In this document: piece by piece, positions 15,749-24,273 of the stretch | Numbering within the stretch: the first letter of the stretch is position 1 | How the letters are laid out: each line of letters begins with the position of its first letter | DNA from: JAVBWO01 sp036677375 | GTDB lineage: Bacteria > Bacillota > Dehalobacteriia > UBA4068 > UBA4997 | Direction of reading: 5' to 3' | Length of the DNA: 45,249 nucleotides | Assembly: GCA_036677375.1 (NCBI GenBank) | Contig: JAVBWO010000025.1 | Coordinates: forward strand, 1 to 45,249 | The notes under the pieces: generated by a model | The model's database searches: none | Told to the model about the DNA's origin: nothing | Seen by the model: only the letters and a program-made list of their open reading frames with translations | Made by a program: the position numbers and the translations under genes

Positions 15749-16250
15749 ATACGATCCTTTCATCCATCAGGCGATCCTCCAGTGCTTCAAGGCACACGCC
15801 GCAGCTGCGGAGGAAATCCAGAATGGGAAGCGGCACATCGGTTAAATCAAAATCGTAATCCGCCTGACGGACATAGATTTCACCGCTGTCTTCGTTTACT
15901 TCGCAGGTGAGTTTGGCGTCTCTGGGGATATCCGCTTCCTTCAGCGCCCAGGCGGGGACAAGAATGTCCGGTGTTTCAGGATCGCGGAGCAGTTCGCAAG
16001 CCTCACCTGAATCGCCGCAGTAGTCGCAGTGGCCACAGTCACGGGCAAGCTGCAGCAGGAGCTTACTGGCCAAGTCATTCAGAGAATCCGCCGTGCGGAT
16101 AAGCTCCATGGCATCCATCTCACCGGAGATGACCACCGCCGCTTTGGCCAGTGTGTGCAGCTCCAGCGGAACACCGTCCAGTTCGCTGAGCTTAAGGGCT
16201 GCATTGGGGATAACGACGCCGTTCCTGCCGGGTTCTTTGATAAATTTCAT
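15738..16250 (-). CDS. Conserved ICE protein with Cys cluster
   Basis: Predicted 170 aa with SD aaaggaaaaa upstream. A conserved opening (KFIKEPGRNGVVIPNAAL) recalls the short beta-hairpin style of AbrB-like swapped domains, but I cannot assign it. The centre has CGHCDYCGDSGEAC (about residues 92-105), a likely metal site, and the end reads SCGVCLEALEDRLMDERIVYG. Similar proteins occur beside DUF3849 and YodL genes in clostridial ICEs. A DNA-binding regulator is possible. Function unknown. Confidence 0.65.
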   Translation of the reverse strand: MKFIKEPGRNGVVIPNAALKLSELDGVPLELHTLAKAAVVISGEMDAMELIRTADSLNDLASKLLLQLARDCGHCDYCGDSGEACELLRDPETPDILVPAWALKEADIPRDAKLTCEVNEDSGEIYVRQADYDFDLTDVPLPILDFLRSCGVCLEALEDRLMDERIVYGE

Positions 16251-16268
16251 AAGCGTTTTTTCCTTTCT

Positions 16269-17105
16269 TCATTCGTCATGTTTTGTGAACATATTCAATT
16301 GCAGGGGTTCGTGGTTTTGCCGCTCGGTCATATCGTAATTGGCGATCAGCACCTCCGGGAACTGACTGGCCGCTTCATAACGCTGTTTAATACTGTTGAG
16401 CCGGGTGACCGATTCGATCTGTATGCCCGGCCGGTCATACAGCTCCCAGACAAATTCATCGTCGTTGTAGGAAAGCATGAATTTCCCCTGAAAGGCGCCG
16501 TCCTCCGGAATCAGCGTATCCCGCAGCCGGATGTGGTCTTTCTCGGTGAAGCCGTCCTCGCCGACGTTTTTGTAGTAGCCCTCGGTGCCATGATAGGGCG
16601 GGTCGATATAGAAAAAGCTCACCGGCGAATCAAAATGCCGAATGAGCCTTTCACAGTCCTGATTTTCGATGACCACTTTTGCCAGGCGCCGGTGGGCCTG
16701 CTCGATCAGCGGAAAGTTTGACCACATATCATGGCTGCGGCTTCCGTAGCTGGTGAGGCCGGAGGCATAGGAATAGCGAATGATCTGATAAAACCACGCC
16801 GCTTTCTGAATTTCGGTTGCAGGACTGTCCCGTGCGAGGGCCGCTTTTATGAGATCAAAATCCTCACGGGAATTGAGTCCATACCGGAGCGCCGATATCA
16901 ACGCCTGCGGCTGATCCCTTACGCAGCGGTAAAGATTGGTCAAAAGACCGTTGAAGTCATTGTAGACCTCAAAATCATTGCCGGGCGGTTTGTGAAACAA
17001 CACCCAGCCTCCACCGCCGAATACCTCGATGTATTTCTCGTAATACAGCGGAAAGCGTTGGAGAATCACATCCCGCAACGCTTTCTTCCCACCAATCCAG
17101 CTCAT
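16269..17105 (-). CDS. Dam-type DNA adenine methyltransferase (D12 class)
   Basis: Predicted 278 aa. It opens with the FxGG-like S-adenosylmethionine motif (WIGGKKALRD, EVFGGGGW at about residues 28-35) and has the catalytic DPPY (about 167-170) of alpha-class N6-adenine methylases such as Dam and DpnM. There is no partner endonuclease, so it is an orphan methylase that may protect the element from host restriction. The start is eight nt after the upstream stop, with the nearest SD (ggaggtg) about 22 nt away, suggesting coupling. Confidence 0.9.
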   Translation of the reverse strand: MSWIGGKKALRDVILQRFPLYYEKYIEVFGGGGWVLFHKPPGNDFEVYNDFNGLLTNLYRCVRDQPQALISALRYGLNSREDFDLIKAALARDSPATEIQKAAWFYQIIRYSYASGLTSYGSRSHDMWSNFPLIEQAHRRLAKVVIENQDCERLIRHFDSPVSFFYIDPPYHGTEGYYKNVGEDGFTEKDHIRLRDTLIPEDGAFQGKFMLSYNDDEFVWELYDRPGIQIESVTRLNSIKQRYEAASQFPEVLIANYDMTERQNHEPLQLNMFTKHDE

Positions 17106-17113
17106 AAAACTGT

Positions 17114-17446
17114 TCAGAGTCCATCACCTCCGTTCAGCGGGAGACGGGTCTGGGCCGTATCGAAATGCTCCAGCGATTTTTCCAGACCGCGGATAGCGGC
17201 GCTGATACCGGAAATGCGGCGTTTCATGTGGGCGATGGTGCGGCGGATCTCCTGTTCCGTCTCGGCATAGTAGTAGCCGTTTTCGCCGCTGGCGATGGGA
17301 ACGCCCTCTCGGCGCAGGGCGTTGATCTGTTTGCGCAGTGCCGCGCCTTTGACGTCGAAGGCAGATTCCAACTCCCGACTTGTCGCGGCATATTGCTCTC
17401 CAATATGAAAGATTTCCAGGTATCCGACAAGCCTGTCTTTCTGCAT
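17114..17446 (-). CDS. Winged-helix-like small DNA-binding protein
   Basis: Predicted 110 aa behind the SD aaaggagg. Residues about 18-60 (TSRELESAFDVKGAALRKQINALRREG, then SGENGYYYA) form an HTH plus wing as in phage proteins that read a helix-turn-helix before a Tyr-rich turn. The C-terminal half is a predicted coiled helix (IRRTIAHMKRRISGISAAIRGLE). It is followed directly by the Dam methylase. Probably a transcription or replication accessory factor of the element. Confidence 0.7.
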   Translation of the reverse strand: MQKDRLVGYLEIFHIGEQYAATSRELESAFDVKGAALRKQINALRREGVPIASGENGYYYAETEQEIRRTIAHMKRRISGISAAIRGLEKSLEHFDTAQTRLPLNGGDGL

Positions 17447-17484
17447 TGCTCCTCCTTTCCGGGGCGTTTTCCCGAAAAAGAGCG

Positions 17485-17527
17485 CAAAAAAAGAAGGGCC
17501 GTCGTCCCTTTCGGAAAAACGGCCCTT
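17485..17527 (-). terminator. Strong terminator after the 60-aa gene
   Basis: A 9-bp stem (17519-17527 with 17494-17502, aagggccgt/acggccctt) with a loop that can pair further is followed on the minus strand by seven T (17486-17492). It ends the small transcript that starts near 18.05 kb, so the HTH and Dam genes need their own start. Confidence 0.85.
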
Positions 17528-17545
17528 ACTATGTAATTAAACTAT

Positions 17546-17728
17546 TTACTTCTGCGCTTTCTGATATGGTGAATCTGGGTCTTCATAGAATTTGCGAGCC
17601 TCCTCAATGGTAACCTGCTGCGTATTTTGCTTATCACACCAGAGAAGCAGGTCAAGGATGCCCCCGTTTCTGCCGTAACGGTCCCCACGCTTGGAAATGG
17701 CGTTAAGATATTCATTCAACGTTTTCAT
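17546..17728 (-). CDS. Small hypothetical ICE protein
   Basis: Predicted 60 aa, ATG with SD aaggaag ten nt upstream. The sequence begins MKTLNEYLNAISKRGDRYG and ends in a charged helix containing EEARKFYEDPDSPY. It is predicted helical, with no domain recognised. It lies between the 74-aa protein and a strong terminator. Good SD, sensible composition and a terminator directly behind support it as a gene. Confidence 0.55.
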   Translation of the reverse strand: MKTLNEYLNAISKRGDRYGRNGGILDLLLWCDKQNTQQVTIEEARKFYEDPDSPYQKAQK

Positions 17729-17779
17729 GGTTCAATTACTCTTCCTTCGGACTGGCGCTGTCTACGGAGATGGCAGCAG

Positions 17780-18004
17780 TCATAATTTTTTTAGGTTTAT
17801 ATCTGTTTGAATGGCGCTCTCACTGATGTCCTTCTTGTGTACGATCTGAAATATCTTTTGCGGCTGGGGCGGATTGCCGCCTGCCGCTTTCCACCCGGCA
17901 AGAAAGGCGATGCGCACCATAGCGAACAGCGCGTTTTCCGCCTGATCATATTCTCGGCGGTCCAGGAAGTCGCCGAACGCCTGTTCAAAGTCATTGGTCT
18001 GCAT
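17780..18004 (-). CDS. Small conserved ICE protein
   Basis: Predicted 74 aa. ATG 18004 is chosen because the SD aaaggtg is eight nt upstream. ATG 18010 would sit on it. The core DFEQAFGDFLDRREYDQAENALFAMVR with FLAGWKAAGG matches a small all-helical family found near the start of clostridial ICEs, of unknown role. It is divergent to the XRE regulator at 18150, so the 145-bp gap between them is a shared control region. Confidence 0.65.
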   Translation of the reverse strand: MQTNDFEQAFGDFLDRREYDQAENALFAMVRIAFLAGWKAAGGNPPQPQKIFQIVHKKDISESAIQTDINLKKL

Positions 18005-18099
18005 ATACATCACCTTTCGCGCAATTACTCGATTCAAATGGTATTTTACCATCAATCCGGGCATAATGCAACATGGAACGAGTATTTGCGCGATTGAGG

Positions 18100-18129
18100 T
18101 TGACGCTTTTCACATTGGTTCCGGATAAA
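18100..18129 (+). promoter_or_regulatory. Putative promoter of the XRE regulator
   Basis: A -35 like ttgacg (18100-18105) and a -10 like gataaa (18124-18129) are separated by 18 bp, about 20 bp before the ATG at 18150. The match is fair. It lies in the divergent gap where the regulator may bind. Confidence 0.45.
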
Positions 18130-18149
18130 ATATTAGCAGGAGGTGCGCC

Positions 18150-18374
18150 ATGGACGATAAACATTATAAGAAATACATTCAGATTGGTCTGAACATCCTG
18201 CATTATCGGAAAGAACAGGGACTTACGCAGCTCCAGTTGGCCGAGATGACCGGGTACAGCCGAAATCAGATACAGCGCGTCGAAACCGCCGCAGCTGCGC
18301 CCAGTATTGCAATTTTGTATGATATTTCGGAAGCGTTGAATGTGCCAATCGAAAAGCTGTTGGAGATCAGATAA
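18150..18374 (+). CDS. XRE-family transcriptional regulator
   Basis: Predicted 74 aa with a strong SD (aggaggtg). It is almost entirely one Cro/C1-type HTH domain: RKEQGLTQLQLAEMTGYSRNQIQRVE (about residues 20-46) followed by ALNVPIEKLLEI. It is the only rightward gene in the anti-restriction block and is divergent from the 74-aa ICE gene, the usual place for a repressor of mobile-element genes. Binding sites are not proven. Confidence 0.9.
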   Translation: MDDKHYKKYIQIGLNILHYRKEQGLTQLQLAEMTGYSRNQIQRVETAAAAPSIAILYDISEALNVPIEKLLEIR

Positions 18375-18377
18375 AAG

Positions 18378-18404
18378 AATGTCCGTTTCGGCGGACGTTT
18401 TTTT
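18378..18404 (+). terminator. Terminator of the XRE gene
   Basis: The stem gtccg (18381-18385) with cggac (18392-18396), extended by A-T pairs, is followed by seven T (18398-18404). It lies between convergent genes and may also serve the leftward transcript ending at 18403. Confidence 0.8.
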
Positions 18405-19399
18405 ATTCCATAGACATTTCTGAAAACCGCTGCGGTTGTTCTTTGCAAATATAACCGCTTCCGTTACGGGATAGGGAAAAGCCGCGTTCTTCCAGAAGTT
18501 CAACGGCGTATTCCTCAAAGCCGAAGGTGCTTTGTGCAAGTTCCGGGATGGAGATACCTTGACTTTTCAGCTCTTTCTCGGCGTATTCCCGAAGTCCGGA
18601 CACCGGTACCAGATCATAGCGGTTCAGACTTTCGGCGATGTCAAGCGCCGCCGAAAGCCGGGTGCAGTCCTCATATTCCAGCGCAGCGGCGTACAGCTCC
18701 AAAAAATTGCGCATTCCCGGCACCGCGCTCATCCAGCACAAATCCAAGGTTTTGTCCGTCGTAGACCAGATCGGAAATGCGGTCATACTGCTGTGTCAAA
18801 TCCCCAATTTCGGGCAGGATACACTTTGCCTCCAGCAATGTGCATTCGTCGATATGTTCCGCGCCCAGCGCATCCAGCGCAATCCGTATCTCGTCAGGTT
18901 TGCCGTCGTTCAACTCCTCATAATCCGGCAGCCGCATCCACACGCCATCGGGAGCGTGCCGGGATGCCAGCTTCAGCTTGACGCTCCAGTCGTTATCCAC
19001 ACAGGATGCGAGGTTGGCGCCGTTATAGCGGAGGTTCGGTTCTTCTATCGGATAGCAAACATAAGCGTTTCCGACAAACTGGCCGGGGTGTGCGTCCTCA
19101 TAATTGCGGCCAAGCTGGTTCAGATCGGTGAACGAATAGAGGCTTTCCGGAATCGTTGTTTCGCTGCGCAAATAAAACCGGCCGAGTTCATCATAACTCC
19201 CGGCCGGGCAGCACACCTCATAATCTTCAAGGCGGAGCAGGTGGTTGATGGCGTCGTCGGCGGATTCGGGCGGCGATCTGAGCATGGCGGCGCCGAGCAC
19301 CAGAGCTTCCTTTTCCGAAAGCGTCGCGAGTCGCTCCTCCAGCCATACTTTTTCCTGCGCTGTGGCAGGGAGCGTGTTTAGCCGTTCAATATAATTCAT
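18403..19399 (-). pseudogene. ArdA-like/anti-restriction paralogue with frameshift
   Basis: The gene starts at ATG 19399 (SD aaaggag, nine nt) with NYIERLNTLPATAQEK and reads as one protein until about 18,707, where the frame must shift by one to continue as NFLELYAAALEYEDC ... LNRYDLVPVSGLREYAEKEL to the stop at 18403. The break falls exactly at six A (18701-18706 on the plus strand). With five the frame would be open. The C-terminal block resembles the YxxVPxxxEEY...GYxDFxxYGKE unit of the two intact paralogues at 21941-24261. So it is a decayed, mis-sequenced or phase-variable copy, total about 331 codons. Confidence 0.7.
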
Positions 19400-19535
19400 T
19401 TGCAGCATCTCCTTTCCGCAGCTTGTCCATCGCGTCCAGCTGCTCGTAGGGCGTGGCGGGGAGTGCCAGATCCGCATATGCCTCGCAATACGGCGTTTCG
19501 GCTCTGGCGAAGTACACATCAAAAATCTTACGCAA
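19386..19535 (-). CDS. Small 49-aa gene upstream of the ArdA-like paralogue
   Basis: A 49-aa frame from TTG 19535 has its SD (gggagga) inside the last codons of the DUF4314 gene at 7-8 nt. Its start overlaps that gene by eight nt and its end overlaps the ArdA-like start by 14 nt, a tight coupled chain. The sequence (RKIFDVYFARAETPYCEAYA, then PATPYEQLDAMDKL) looks like the first domain of larger ArdA-like ICE proteins, here as a separate chain. It was too short for ordinary gene calling. Likely expressed. Function by association only. Confidence 0.6.
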   Translation of the reverse strand: MRKIFDVYFARAETPYCEAYADLALPATPYEQLDAMDKLRKGDAANELY

Positions 19536-20511
19536 GGGTCATTCCTCCCATTTTCGGCTCTTCCGGTTCGTAGGCTTTTGGGTCGGCGCCGGGGACAGTC
19601 CAGCCGCACATACTGCCGATCTCCATAGCCTGTCGCTGAGCCGGGGTCACGCCGAGGCGTTCGTTGTTGTAGTCGGCCATTTCCTGATTTTTCTCTCTGC
19701 TGTCAGTGCTCCAGTCGCTTTTGTAGCAGCCGCTCTCGCCGCGCTTGATGCAGATGAGAGCGCCGGTGTCGGGCAGCGTGGAGAAGCACATCTCCGGCAA
19801 TCCCTCCGCAAATTTCGAAGCGAACAGCTCCTGTTCGGTGTGGATGCTCCAGTTGTCCCACTGCCACAGGTGCGCATACAGCTCGCGTCCGTCGTCGATC
19901 CTGATCTCCCGCTGCTCAAAACCCTCTCCCAGACCGTCGCTGGCCTGTCCCGTAACGGTTTCCATCAGCGCCGTCAGTTCCTTCGGCGTCAGTTCGCCGA
20001 CCACCTGACATTCCGCTACGCCCCAGAGCTTTCCATCCCGCACCTCGGCGGTGAAATCGTAGGATTTGACTTTCCGGCTGACGCCGTCGTTACCGTTGTA
20101 ATACTTCATCAGCCCCTGGACGCCTTCCTCCGTACGTCGCTCCCGCAGAAGCGCGGCGGCAATATGGTCGACCTGACTTACAGCGTCGCAGTCGTCCATG
20201 ATCATCTCGTCGTCCTCCAAATCGCCCCACTCATTGCGCTCGCAGTAGGTGACGGTCATGGGCATATACAGCTTCAACAGCTTCGGCTCCGGCGGCAGGA
20301 CGGTAAAGCTGTCTTCACCAATGACCAGCCCCAGCGTCCGGCCATTGTCCCAGGTGCAATGGAAGGTGCCGACGGCGTCAATACAGTTCAGCGTGCCCAT
20401 CGTTCCCGTTTCCACGGGATCGTATGGGTCTTTCATTTCTCTTAGTCGGATGCGGGAGCCCTTGGGGTACTGTTCCCGCAGGAAATTCAGCCATTCCTTC
20501 TGCTGTTTCAT
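19528..20511 (-). CDS. DUF4314 / DUF6329 ICE protein
   Basis: Predicted 327 aa. Residues 1-75 are a DUF4314 domain (YPKGSRIRLREMKDPYDPV, WDNGRTLGLVIGEDSF), a small beta-barrel-like module often fused in phage and ICE proteins. The middle (about 80-220) looks like DUF6329 (MTVTYCERNEWGDLE). The C-terminal part holds a Trp- and Cys-containing segment and a last helix region with ERLGVTPAQRQAMEIGSMCGW. It begins two nt after the LPD28 gene stop. Role unknown, in the anti-restriction block. Confidence 0.7.
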   Translation of the reverse strand: MKQQKEWLNFLREQYPKGSRIRLREMKDPYDPVETGTMGTLNCIDAVGTFHCTWDNGRTLGLVIGEDSFTVLPPEPKLLKLYMPMTVTYCERNEWGDLEDDEMIMDDCDAVSQVDHIAAALLRERRTEEGVQGLMKYYNGNDGVSRKVKSYDFTAEVRDGKLWGVAECQVVGELTPKELTALMETVTGQASDGLGEGFEQREIRIDDGRELYAHLWQWDNWSIHTEQELFASKFAEGLPEMCFSTLPDTGALICIKRGESGCYKSDWSTDSREKNQEMADYNNERLGVTPAQRQAMEIGSMCGWTVPGADPKAYEPEEPKMGGMTLA

Positions 20512-20513
20512 GA

Positions 20514-21857
20514 TTACATCATCCCTTTCATCGTCATGCCCTGTTGGGGCGCGTCCAGTTCCTGATGCATGGTATTGACCGCCTCGGTGATCACAGGATC
20601 ATGCTTGAAACTGGCCAGCTTTTCGTGGTCGTGGAAATACTGTTCCTCACCCGCCAGCGTCACTATAAAATCCACCGTGGCGATGCCATCCTTGGTCACG
20701 CCGATGCGTTTATTACCGCTGTCCAGCTCCCGGTAACGGAGGATGGCCTCCGGTAGCGTGAGGTCGCCGGTCAGTTGCTCGGACGGGGTATTCACGCCCG
20801 TCATCACGAACCAGCTGTAAGTGTGAGGCAGAGTCGGGTCGGCGGCATTTTTCAGCGCCGCCTTTCCGGCCGCCGTCAGGCCATAATTTTCTTCTCGTCT
20901 GGGATTCTGCTCCCCGTACAGATCGTAGAGAATATCATCCACCGCCTTGCGGACGGTGGGATCATCGGTGATGGTTTCATAGCGGAAGCCGGAGGTGGCA
21001 TGGTACGGAAGCTCCTCTTTGACCGCCTTGATATACTCTTCGGCATTGGTGTAGGCGATGGCCTCACCGCTGGCAAAGCTGATTCTGCCGATTTCGCCTT
21101 TTTTTTGCGTAAGATTCAGTTCCTGCCGGCGCTTGTCGAAACAAGTGAGATACCCATGGTAATCTCCGGGCTGTGGATTGCAGCGCAGGCAGTAGCGGTA
21201 ATTCTCGGTTTCCACCGCATAACCGTATTGCCGCGCGTCCTGCCCCAACTCTCCGCCGTGGTCATAGCAGAAGCGGGACATACTGCGCAGGTCCTTCAGA
21301 ACGGTTTTTCGCAGCTCATCCACCACCTCGCCAAGCTCCCGCTTGAACTCGGGCGAGTTGAGGACTTCGTCGCCGCGGGGCCACCAGGTGTGCCAAAATT
21401 CTTTTCCGCCGTGGCCGAAGTCCATGCGGACATGACCGATGCAGCCAAGTTCCACGTCTTTCTCCGGCGTCATGGTATAAAAAATTCCCGCCTCTGATTC
21501 AGAAGCGGGTCGGAGCTTGAATGTTTGATTGTCCGCCGGGTAAGGGATGTCATGTTCCTCACAAAACGCCTGAAAGGTCAGGTGCTCGTCAAGGAAATCC
21601 AGACTGTTTCCCAGCCGCAGGAAGCCCTCGCCGGGGATATTGATTTTCTCGTGGGTCAGAACGGTGCCGGCGTGGTTGATCACCACATACGGCTCAATGG
21701 TGACCGGCTCGCCGGGATCGTCGTCGCTGCCGCGCAGGTCGTAGCAATACCATCCGTCCGGGACGCTGTCAGTCTGAATGCGGGCGCTGGTGAACAGCGC
21801 AGGTTTGCCGAACAGCTCAATGTGTTCGTATTCTCCTTTTCTGGCATTTACACTCAT
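20514..21857 (-). CDS. LPD28-type large polyvalent-associated protein
   Basis: Predicted 447 aa with the SD aggagatg. The first about 90 residues (ELFGKPALFTSARIQTDSVPDGWYCYDLR) match the LPD28 domain that is usually found in polyvalent proteins of conjugative elements. A further conserved block near residues 350-430 (YSWFVMTGVNTPSEQL, GNKRIGVTKDGIATVDF) resembles another LPD domain, which I cannot name with certainty. Such domains travel with proteins thought to blunt host defence during transfer. Soluble, with no signal peptide. Confidence 0.7.
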   Translation of the reverse strand: MSVNARKGEYEHIELFGKPALFTSARIQTDSVPDGWYCYDLRGSDDDPGEPVTIEPYVVINHAGTVLTHEKINIPGEGFLRLGNSLDFLDEHLTFQAFCEEHDIPYPADNQTFKLRPASESEAGIFYTMTPEKDVELGCIGHVRMDFGHGGKEFWHTWWPRGDEVLNSPEFKRELGEVVDELRKTVLKDLRSMSRFCYDHGGELGQDARQYGYAVETENYRYCLRCNPQPGDYHGYLTCFDKRRQELNLTQKKGEIGRISFASGEAIAYTNAEEYIKAVKEELPYHATSGFRYETITDDPTVRKAVDDILYDLYGEQNPRREENYGLTAAGKAALKNAADPTLPHTYSWFVMTGVNTPSEQLTGDLTLPEAILRYRELDSGNKRIGVTKDGIATVDFIVTLAGEEQYFHDHEKLASFKHDPVITEAVNTMHQELDAPQQGMTMKGMM

Positions 21858-21940
21858 AGTTGATCATCTCCTATTTTTATAGTTACACAAGATACCACAG
21901 CATTTCCGAAATAGCTATGAGAGATTGAACCGCTGTACTC

Positions 21941-23080
21941 TTATTCCATCTGCATTCCGCCAATTACCTGTGTGTCAAACGGCTGGCTGAGTCTGCGGAG
22001 TGAACCAAACTCCGTCCGTACTACGCCGTCATCCTGCATACACTCCTTCCCATAGCTCTCAAAATCCATATATCCGTCAATGGTGTTGATGAGTTCATCG
22101 TCCGCACCAATCCGCTGCAGCGCCATGCGGCCGTATTCCTCGGGGGCGGTTGGGACGCGCTCGTAATCGTCAATATCCATGGCGAGATTCAGCGCCGCAG
22201 GAAAGGTTTCCGGCCGCTCCGCCTCCAGCGCCGATAAGAACTTGAGCAATTCACCGGTTTTCTGATCCATCTGCTCCACACAGAGCGCCAGTTCATTTGC
22301 GTCCTCCACGCTGATGCATTCCTGCGGGATCATCTGTGCCAGATACGGGAAGCTATAATCCACCATAATGATATCCGCTTCGGCGAACGCATCAATTCCA
22401 AGGTTTTGCTTTGTCTGTTCCAACTCTGCTGCGGCTGCGGGCAGAGCCAGCGTCTGCTGAGATATTTTGGGGGTCCCGTCATGATTCACCCGCAGCCGCA
22501 GCGCCATGATCCGTTTCTCGTTCTTCTTCGATTGGCGGAGCTGTTCCGGCAGCTCGTCATTTCTCACCACATATCCGGCACGGCAGAAAGCACCGCCATG
22601 GTCGGCGTAGAACTCCTCCCCGATGATCTGATAGTCCAGGTAAGGGCAGATGCGCTCGGGGAAAGACATCGCACCGTTGTTTACCAAGTATTTTCCAAGA
22701 GTGCTGCCCGAGGCTGCGTCATGAATCAGAGTATATTGGTCCAGCGCTTCCGAGAGCCGCAGGATATCGTCGATGCTGTTCACGCTGTTGGCGTCCAGCA
22801 CTCCCTCAAACTTCAAACAGGAATCCCTGTCCATGGTCTGGAGAATCCGGGCCAGCTCGCCGATCTTATCCAGTATGCCGGGCTGCTCGACATCTGCGCT
22901 TTTAAGATAATCATTCAGATTGTAAACATTGCTGACCACGTCGACAATTTTGGTGGTGGAGGTATCCGAGCTGATTTTGTCCAGTTCTGAGAACGCATAG
23001 CTGATTTTGGCGGGAGGGGCCGGCAGATTCAGATAGACGCCTTCGGCATTATCGGCACGGCTCAGGTTCAGCGTGATCAT
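21941..23080 (-). CDS. ArdA-like anti-restriction protein, copy B
   Basis: Predicted 379 aa with the start ATG 23080 overlapping the upstream stop by four nt. It has several repeats of an acidic unit, clearest near the end: DDYERVPTAPEEYGRMALQ ... IDGYMDFESYGKE. The upstream neighbour has the same block (VPKVRTPEEYGKYM ... AGYIDFAKYGKE), so the two are tandem paralogues. ICE proteins of this type are usually labelled anti-restriction ArdA. High acidity fits DNA mimicry against type I restriction. Activity is not shown. Confidence 0.7.
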   Translation of the reverse strand: MITLNLSRADNAEGVYLNLPAPPAKISYAFSELDKISSDTSTTKIVDVVSNVYNLNDYLKSADVEQPGILDKIGELARILQTMDRDSCLKFEGVLDANSVNSIDDILRLSEALDQYTLIHDAASGSTLGKYLVNNGAMSFPERICPYLDYQIIGEEFYADHGGAFCRAGYVVRNDELPEQLRQSKKNEKRIMALRLRVNHDGTPKISQQTLALPAAAAELEQTKQNLGIDAFAEADIIMVDYSFPYLAQMIPQECISVEDANELALCVEQMDQKTGELLKFLSALEAERPETFPAALNLAMDIDDYERVPTAPEEYGRMALQRIGADDELINTIDGYMDFESYGKECMQDDGVVRTEFGSLRRLSQPFDTQVIGGMQME

Positions 23081-24261
23081 TGAATCCCTCCCATCTGAAA
23101 GCCCATGTTTTGGGCGGAATCGCCCTGCATCAGTTCGTCCAACCCCATCGTGCCGTGGTAAGACACATAGCCCCGATCATTGAATTGCCCCTGCTCGTTT
23201 TCCACGTGCTCCTTGCCGTATTTGGCAAAGTCGATGTAACCGGCGAGATTTTCATCGTACTCATAATGGCCGGAATCCATGATCATGTACTTGCCGTATT
23301 CCTCCGGCGTACGTACCTTGGGAACGTAGTCAAACTGCTCCAACTCTTTCGCCAGATTGGCGATCTGGCCGGCCTGTTCCGGCTTCGTGAACAGAATGAC
23401 CGCGCCCAGCTTCTCACGCTCGGCCTGATTCAGCGGCTGGATGGCACGGCACATCTCATTGAGATCGGTCAGGCTTTCGTTGTCAAAATCCAGCGCTGCG
23501 ACAACTTCTTCCGGAAGCTCGCTTTCCAGAAAGCGCAGGCACAGGTCGCCGTAGTTGTTGATGCCGACGCGAAGCATGGTGCGCTCGATCTGCATCTGCG
23601 ATACAGGCAAGTAGAGATAGGCAGCAGGGCTGTCAGGAGGCGCATAGCGTGAACTCATCTCCACCTCCATCAGGCAGTCCTCATAGCGGTACTGCGGAAA
23701 ACTGTGGCCGTCATAGAGCTGCGACATTTCAAATCCGTTGTCATAAACCACGCCGTAGTGGGTGACCCGCCCGACCTCGCCGTCGAGCAATGCCAGCGCT
23801 ACCGAGCGGAAGTCCCTGCCCTGCATTTCCTCCATAGACGCCCCGCCGCCCAGTGTCAGGTAGTGCCTGCGTCCAAGAGATTCCAGATTGTTAAAGTCCG
23901 TGACCACGGTTACCTCCTGGCAGCAGAAGGTCAGGTTGATGAATTCGTCCACGCCATGGAGATCCAGCCGGGACGCCATGCCCTGAAACTGTGTTTTCTC
24001 ATAATCATCGAAGCTGTCCAGCCGTTTGGCGAGGTAGTCCAGTTCGTCGAGGTTGGCGTCGGTTCTTTCCAGTTGTGTCAGTATTGGAAAATTACCGCTG
24101 ACTTCTTCAATACGGCAGTCGCGTCTGACCGCATCGCCGATCTCAAAAGGTTCCAGCAGCGCAATGATGTTGTCGTATTCTGCGTTCGGAATCGGGAAGG
24201 GCACTGTGGCCACACCGTATTCCGGGTGATGCTGATTTGACAGTACTGCTTGAAATTGCAT
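23077..24261 (-). CDS. ArdA-like anti-restriction protein, copy A
   Basis: Predicted 394 aa. It begins MQFQAVLSNQHHPEYGVATV and contains a beta-rich first part, then helical acidic repeats (NLAKELEQFDYVP, TPEEYGKYMI, AGYIDFAKYGKEH). It shares its C-terminal unit with the next gene and with the frameshifted paralogue at 18403-19399. The family is annotated as ArdA-type anti-restriction. These proteins mimic DNA and block type I enzymes while new DNA enters the host. Overlap of four nt with copy B shows translational coupling. Confidence 0.7.
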   Translation of the reverse strand: MQFQAVLSNQHHPEYGVATVPFPIPNAEYDNIIALLEPFEIGDAVRRDCRIEEVSGNFPILTQLERTDANLDELDYLAKRLDSFDDYEKTQFQGMASRLDLHGVDEFINLTFCCQEVTVVTDFNNLESLGRRHYLTLGGGASMEEMQGRDFRSVALALLDGEVGRVTHYGVVYDNGFEMSQLYDGHSFPQYRYEDCLMEVEMSSRYAPPDSPAAYLYLPVSQMQIERTMLRVGINNYGDLCLRFLESELPEEVVAALDFDNESLTDLNEMCRAIQPLNQAEREKLGAVILFTKPEQAGQIANLAKELEQFDYVPKVRTPEEYGKYMIMDSGHYEYDENLAGYIDFAKYGKEHVENEQGQFNDRGYVSYHGTMGLDELMQGDSAQNMGFQMGGIQ

Positions 24262-24273
24262 ATCGCGTCCTCC

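Noticed and set aside
15738..16250. Firm AbrB-type assignment of the 170-aa protein
   Set aside because: Only the first residues are suggestive. The Cys cluster and length do not fit a known AbrB protein.
18671..19609. The 312-codon frame taken as one intact gene
   Set aside because: Its first 70 codons precede the SD-supported start at 19399 and its end is out of frame after the six-A run.
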